Assembly: GCA_036877525.1 (NCBI GenBank) | Contig: JAZGTH010000107.1 | Coordinates: 2,165,501 to 2,229,500, forward strand | DNA length: 64,000 nucleotides | Origin: Chromobotia macracanthus | Taxonomy: Eukaryota > Chordata > Actinopteri > Cypriniformes > Botiidae | Direction of reading: 5' to 3' | In this document: positions 61,150 through 64,000 of the stretch, one piece after another | How the letters are laid out: every line of letters starts with the position of its first letter | Numbering within the stretch: the stretch's first letter is position 1 | The notes under the pieces: model-generated | The model's input: the letters and a program-made list of their open reading frames with translations, nothing else | Told to the model about the DNA's origin: nothing | Database searches by the model: none | Translations under genes and position numbers: made by a program

Positions 61150-64000
61150 ATACTTCAGATATAAAAGAAGTTTATTCCCAAACGAAATCATTGAAACAAT
61201 GATTAAAAGAAAAACAGTGAGAATGTTTTCCTATTTTAAGACAACGCACTGAAAGGTAGGCACAGCCTCAGTCTACATAACAAGTGGATGCGAATAAATA
61301 TGCATTTTAACTTTGTGTCGCGTTCTCACCAGCTTCAGACTAAAACATTTAATGAAGAGCAGAAGAAATATTGTCACAGTACCTCTTGAGTTGTCGTGTG
61401 ATGGGTGGGATTAATAGAAACTACTCATTCTGCACCAGAGAAAGAGCAACACGCAATTGTAGAGCGGCTCTGTGGCCATCTAACCCAATGCTTCAGTCTT
61501 CTTTACTGTGAAGCATCAGCAACATGATACATGTTTACATTAAAACACGAAATATTGCTTTGCAAAGCATACAGTTCAGGCCAAATGACGTCAAACTGGA
61601 AAAAATATGACCATGCAATACAGTCTATGATCCTCTATGAACATATACTTGATTTAAAAATGTATATATTTTTATAAAGATAAACATATTTAGAATAGTT
61701 GTATCTAGTTTTGATAATATGGTTTTAAATGTCAAAGTTTCCCCATATGTGGACTTAAGATTAATGTTCATTATTATTATTATTATTATGTTCTCTTGGA
61801 TATTGTTAACAATGAAAGGATGAGTAAACAGCTTGTATTGAATAGGATTATGCACTGTACTGATCTAAATATGACTATCACTTTAAGAAGTGAAATTAAA
61901 AGTGCCAGCAGACAGTGAAAAGCTATTGGCCTTGACTCTCACTCAGATGTCTTCATAGTGTTCAGAAATAGCTTGACACCATCAGTGTTGAGTGATTGCT
62001 GAATGAAGACCTGTAATTTCTGCCAATTATAATTTTATCATGAAGGGCTGAGTTCATGTGCATAGATATGAAATTATATCAGCAGGAAGCAGATCAATCA
62101 TGTGTCCATTACAGTGAAAAAGATCACCAGTGCCCATTTGTGCCTTTTAGGTGTCATGCTTCTGTAAAATGCATGTCATCAAGGCTCTGAAAAAGTATGG
62201 AACATGATTCAATACATCTATTCACATCTTGCTTTTGAAAATGTGCTGTTTATACATTTTTAGTGAGTGCATGTGCAATTGAAAAATGACTGACATATCC
62301 AGTTGTACAAATGCAACTATGTGCAGCTATGTACATTTAAAGCCTTAATATATCATAAAAGCCTTGGATCTTTTCAGATGAAAAACATTTCTATCAAACT
62401 TTTCAATAGGAGACAAATATCTGAGTCCATTTGTGCATGTGTTTCACCACTTTTCCAATACTGAGAGTCTTCATTTGGAAAAAGTGGATTATGTATAAAA
62501 AATATGGGCCTGCTCAAATGGATAAGTTTGAGGGTTTTTAAACGAATAATAACCTTTAAAAGAAACCAACAGACATCAGGTACAGGTGTACCCTGATTAA
62601 GGCTGAATGCTCTTGGGTAATTAGACTGAATTACATTATTTGTATGTGCTTTTGTAACTCTTATGGATCATACCTACAAAACTTTTTATGCAAATATAAT
62701 GTATGCTTTTTATATAGAGTAACTCATTTGTATACCTCATACATCTTGTTTCTCTGTAAATGCCTGTATTGAAGATGGACTGAAAAAAGATGGACTGTAT
62801 TGATTGCACTACAGTTGCAGACATGTTCTCTATAATTCACCTTCTGTGTCCATTGTGCTGGCACTGTGACAACAGACGTCTGCCCAGTGCTGCAACTTAT
62901 TGATGTGATCTAACAGAACAAAAAGATACTAAAATTCACCAATTAAAATGAAAAGAGAAATGAAATCTAAATATTTAAACTAGGAAATTGTCTGACACTA
63001 TATGCTGAAACTATGTGAAGGAAAACAAAGTAACAGTAATCTGAAACGAGTCTCATTTTAAGCTGAACAGAAAACCCTGACAGACAGTTACCTGCCCAAA
63101 CACTGGCTGGGATTTTCCATACTGCCAAGACTTTCTTTCCCAGACACAAATCTCTTTTCTGTACGGTAAATGAGTTATGATTTTAATTAGCCTACAGGGT
63201 AAAAGAAAATACATTTGCACTTAGGAATTAAAAGAGTGTCAGTTGATTTTAAGGATGACAGTAAGTATATAACACAAGCCTTATTAAAAATGATAAACGA
63301 CCCCAGTTTTACAGAAAATACTCAGAGTATGACATTTTTGATCTGAATATTTTGTTTGGCAAGTGTTTAGTTTTAAGCTATGGGTATACACAGTAATGCT
63401 AAGCAACATGCAAAACAAATACCCTCATTGACTATTTGAATTAAAAACATGTTTAAAAACTTTGTAGACTAGTATAACATAGGCAGAATACTCTTAAATC
63501 TTAAAAGCAAGTAAAAGTTAATTATGTTATGTTATAAATATTGCAGATAATCAGAGAGGAGAGGGCAAAGGTTTAATCAAACAAGATCAAGATCAGTTTT
63601 TCATGCTGTATTGTATTGTGCATGACTATGACAGTTTTTCAGCTGCTTGTGCTGAGCCGAATTTGAGCCTGAATGACATGCACAAACAGCATGTGATGCC
63701 CATGAGCCAAAATACTGCACCTACTTAACCTTTTACTGTTTTAAAGGGCAACAGTATATATTAATTAAAGAGTGGAATGTTCAGAAGCCCTGGTCTTCAT
63801 CCAGACCTGTAGCAGATGTTACCAAAAACCTGTCATAAATACAGTATGACAGCAGCTAATGTGCTTGACTTCAGGTGCACAAGCACAAACCAGTCAGATA
63901 TCCAGACATACAGTATATCATTGACATTTCTCTGCTGGATATGGAAGAACATCAAAAATGAGGTAATGCATAACAGTGTAGTCATCTCATTTAGTACATT
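61150..64000. other. Intergenic upstream of uts2r
   Basis: No recognisable gene. The first few hundred bases must contain the uts2r promoter and possibly a non-coding exon, but no convincing TATA box or splice donor was picked out. A short (TTA)n microsatellite lies at 61770-61789. Confidence 0.5.
61770..61789. repeat. (ATT)n microsatellite
   Basis: About six and a half uninterrupted ATT units, 20 bp. Confidence 0.85.

Overview
The window is vertebrate nuclear DNA, most likely from a ray-finned (teleost) fish. Genes are split into many short exons with GT-AG introns, intergenic DNA is AT-rich, and simple repeats plus worn Tc1-type and tRNA-SINE remnants are scattered through it. The proteins are clear vertebrate orthologues, and the beta-actin carries residues typical of fish cytoplasmic beta-actin. 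The species, and the a/b status of teleost duplicates, cannot be decided from sequence alone.

Four protein-coding genes were reconstructed exon by exon. (1) actb, cytoplasmic beta-actin, minus strand: five coding exons in 10044-11784, a non-coding first exon ending at 13075, a CCAAT-CArG-TATA promoter at 13184-13255 and a poly(A) signal at 9529-9534. (2) fscn1, fascin, plus strand: five exons in 30615-35566, a TATA promoter near 30438 and a 3' UTR of about 1.6 kb. (3) rnf216 (TRIAD3), an RBR E3 ubiquitin ligase, minus strand: 16 coding exons in 41436-55674 giving 836 residues in an unbroken frame, with a promoter near 56700. (4) A urotensin-II receptor (uts2r family) GPCR, minus strand, one uninterrupted exon at 60006-61142.

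Layout: 1-9.5 kb is intergenic with no recognisable gene. actb occupies 9.5-13.2 kb. A 17-kb spacer separates the diverging actb and fscn1 genes. fscn1 spans 30.4-37.2 kb and faces rnf216 tail to tail across 4 kb. rnf216 spans 41.2-56.7 kb. uts2r follows at 60-61.1 kb, and the rest is intergenic. actb(-) fscn1(+) rnf216(-) has the same order and orientation as human 7p22.1. The urotensin receptor is the unexpected member: the single human UTS2R lies at 17q25.3 near ACTG1 and FSCN2, the sister block.

Functionally, actb and fscn1 supply the actin monomer and the filament-bundling protein of filopodia. rnf216 acts in ubiquitin signalling and uts2r in peptide hormone signalling. The most useful extra signals are the uts2r synteny, adjacent miR-145 and miR-143 seed matches in the fscn1 3' UTR, a doubled CRE-like unit at the rnf216 promoter, a 14-bp minisatellite and a G-rich (sense strand) tract in rnf216 introns, two perfect inverted repeats, and three homopolymer-distorted stretches that look like assembly damage. 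No clearly novel multi-gene system was found.
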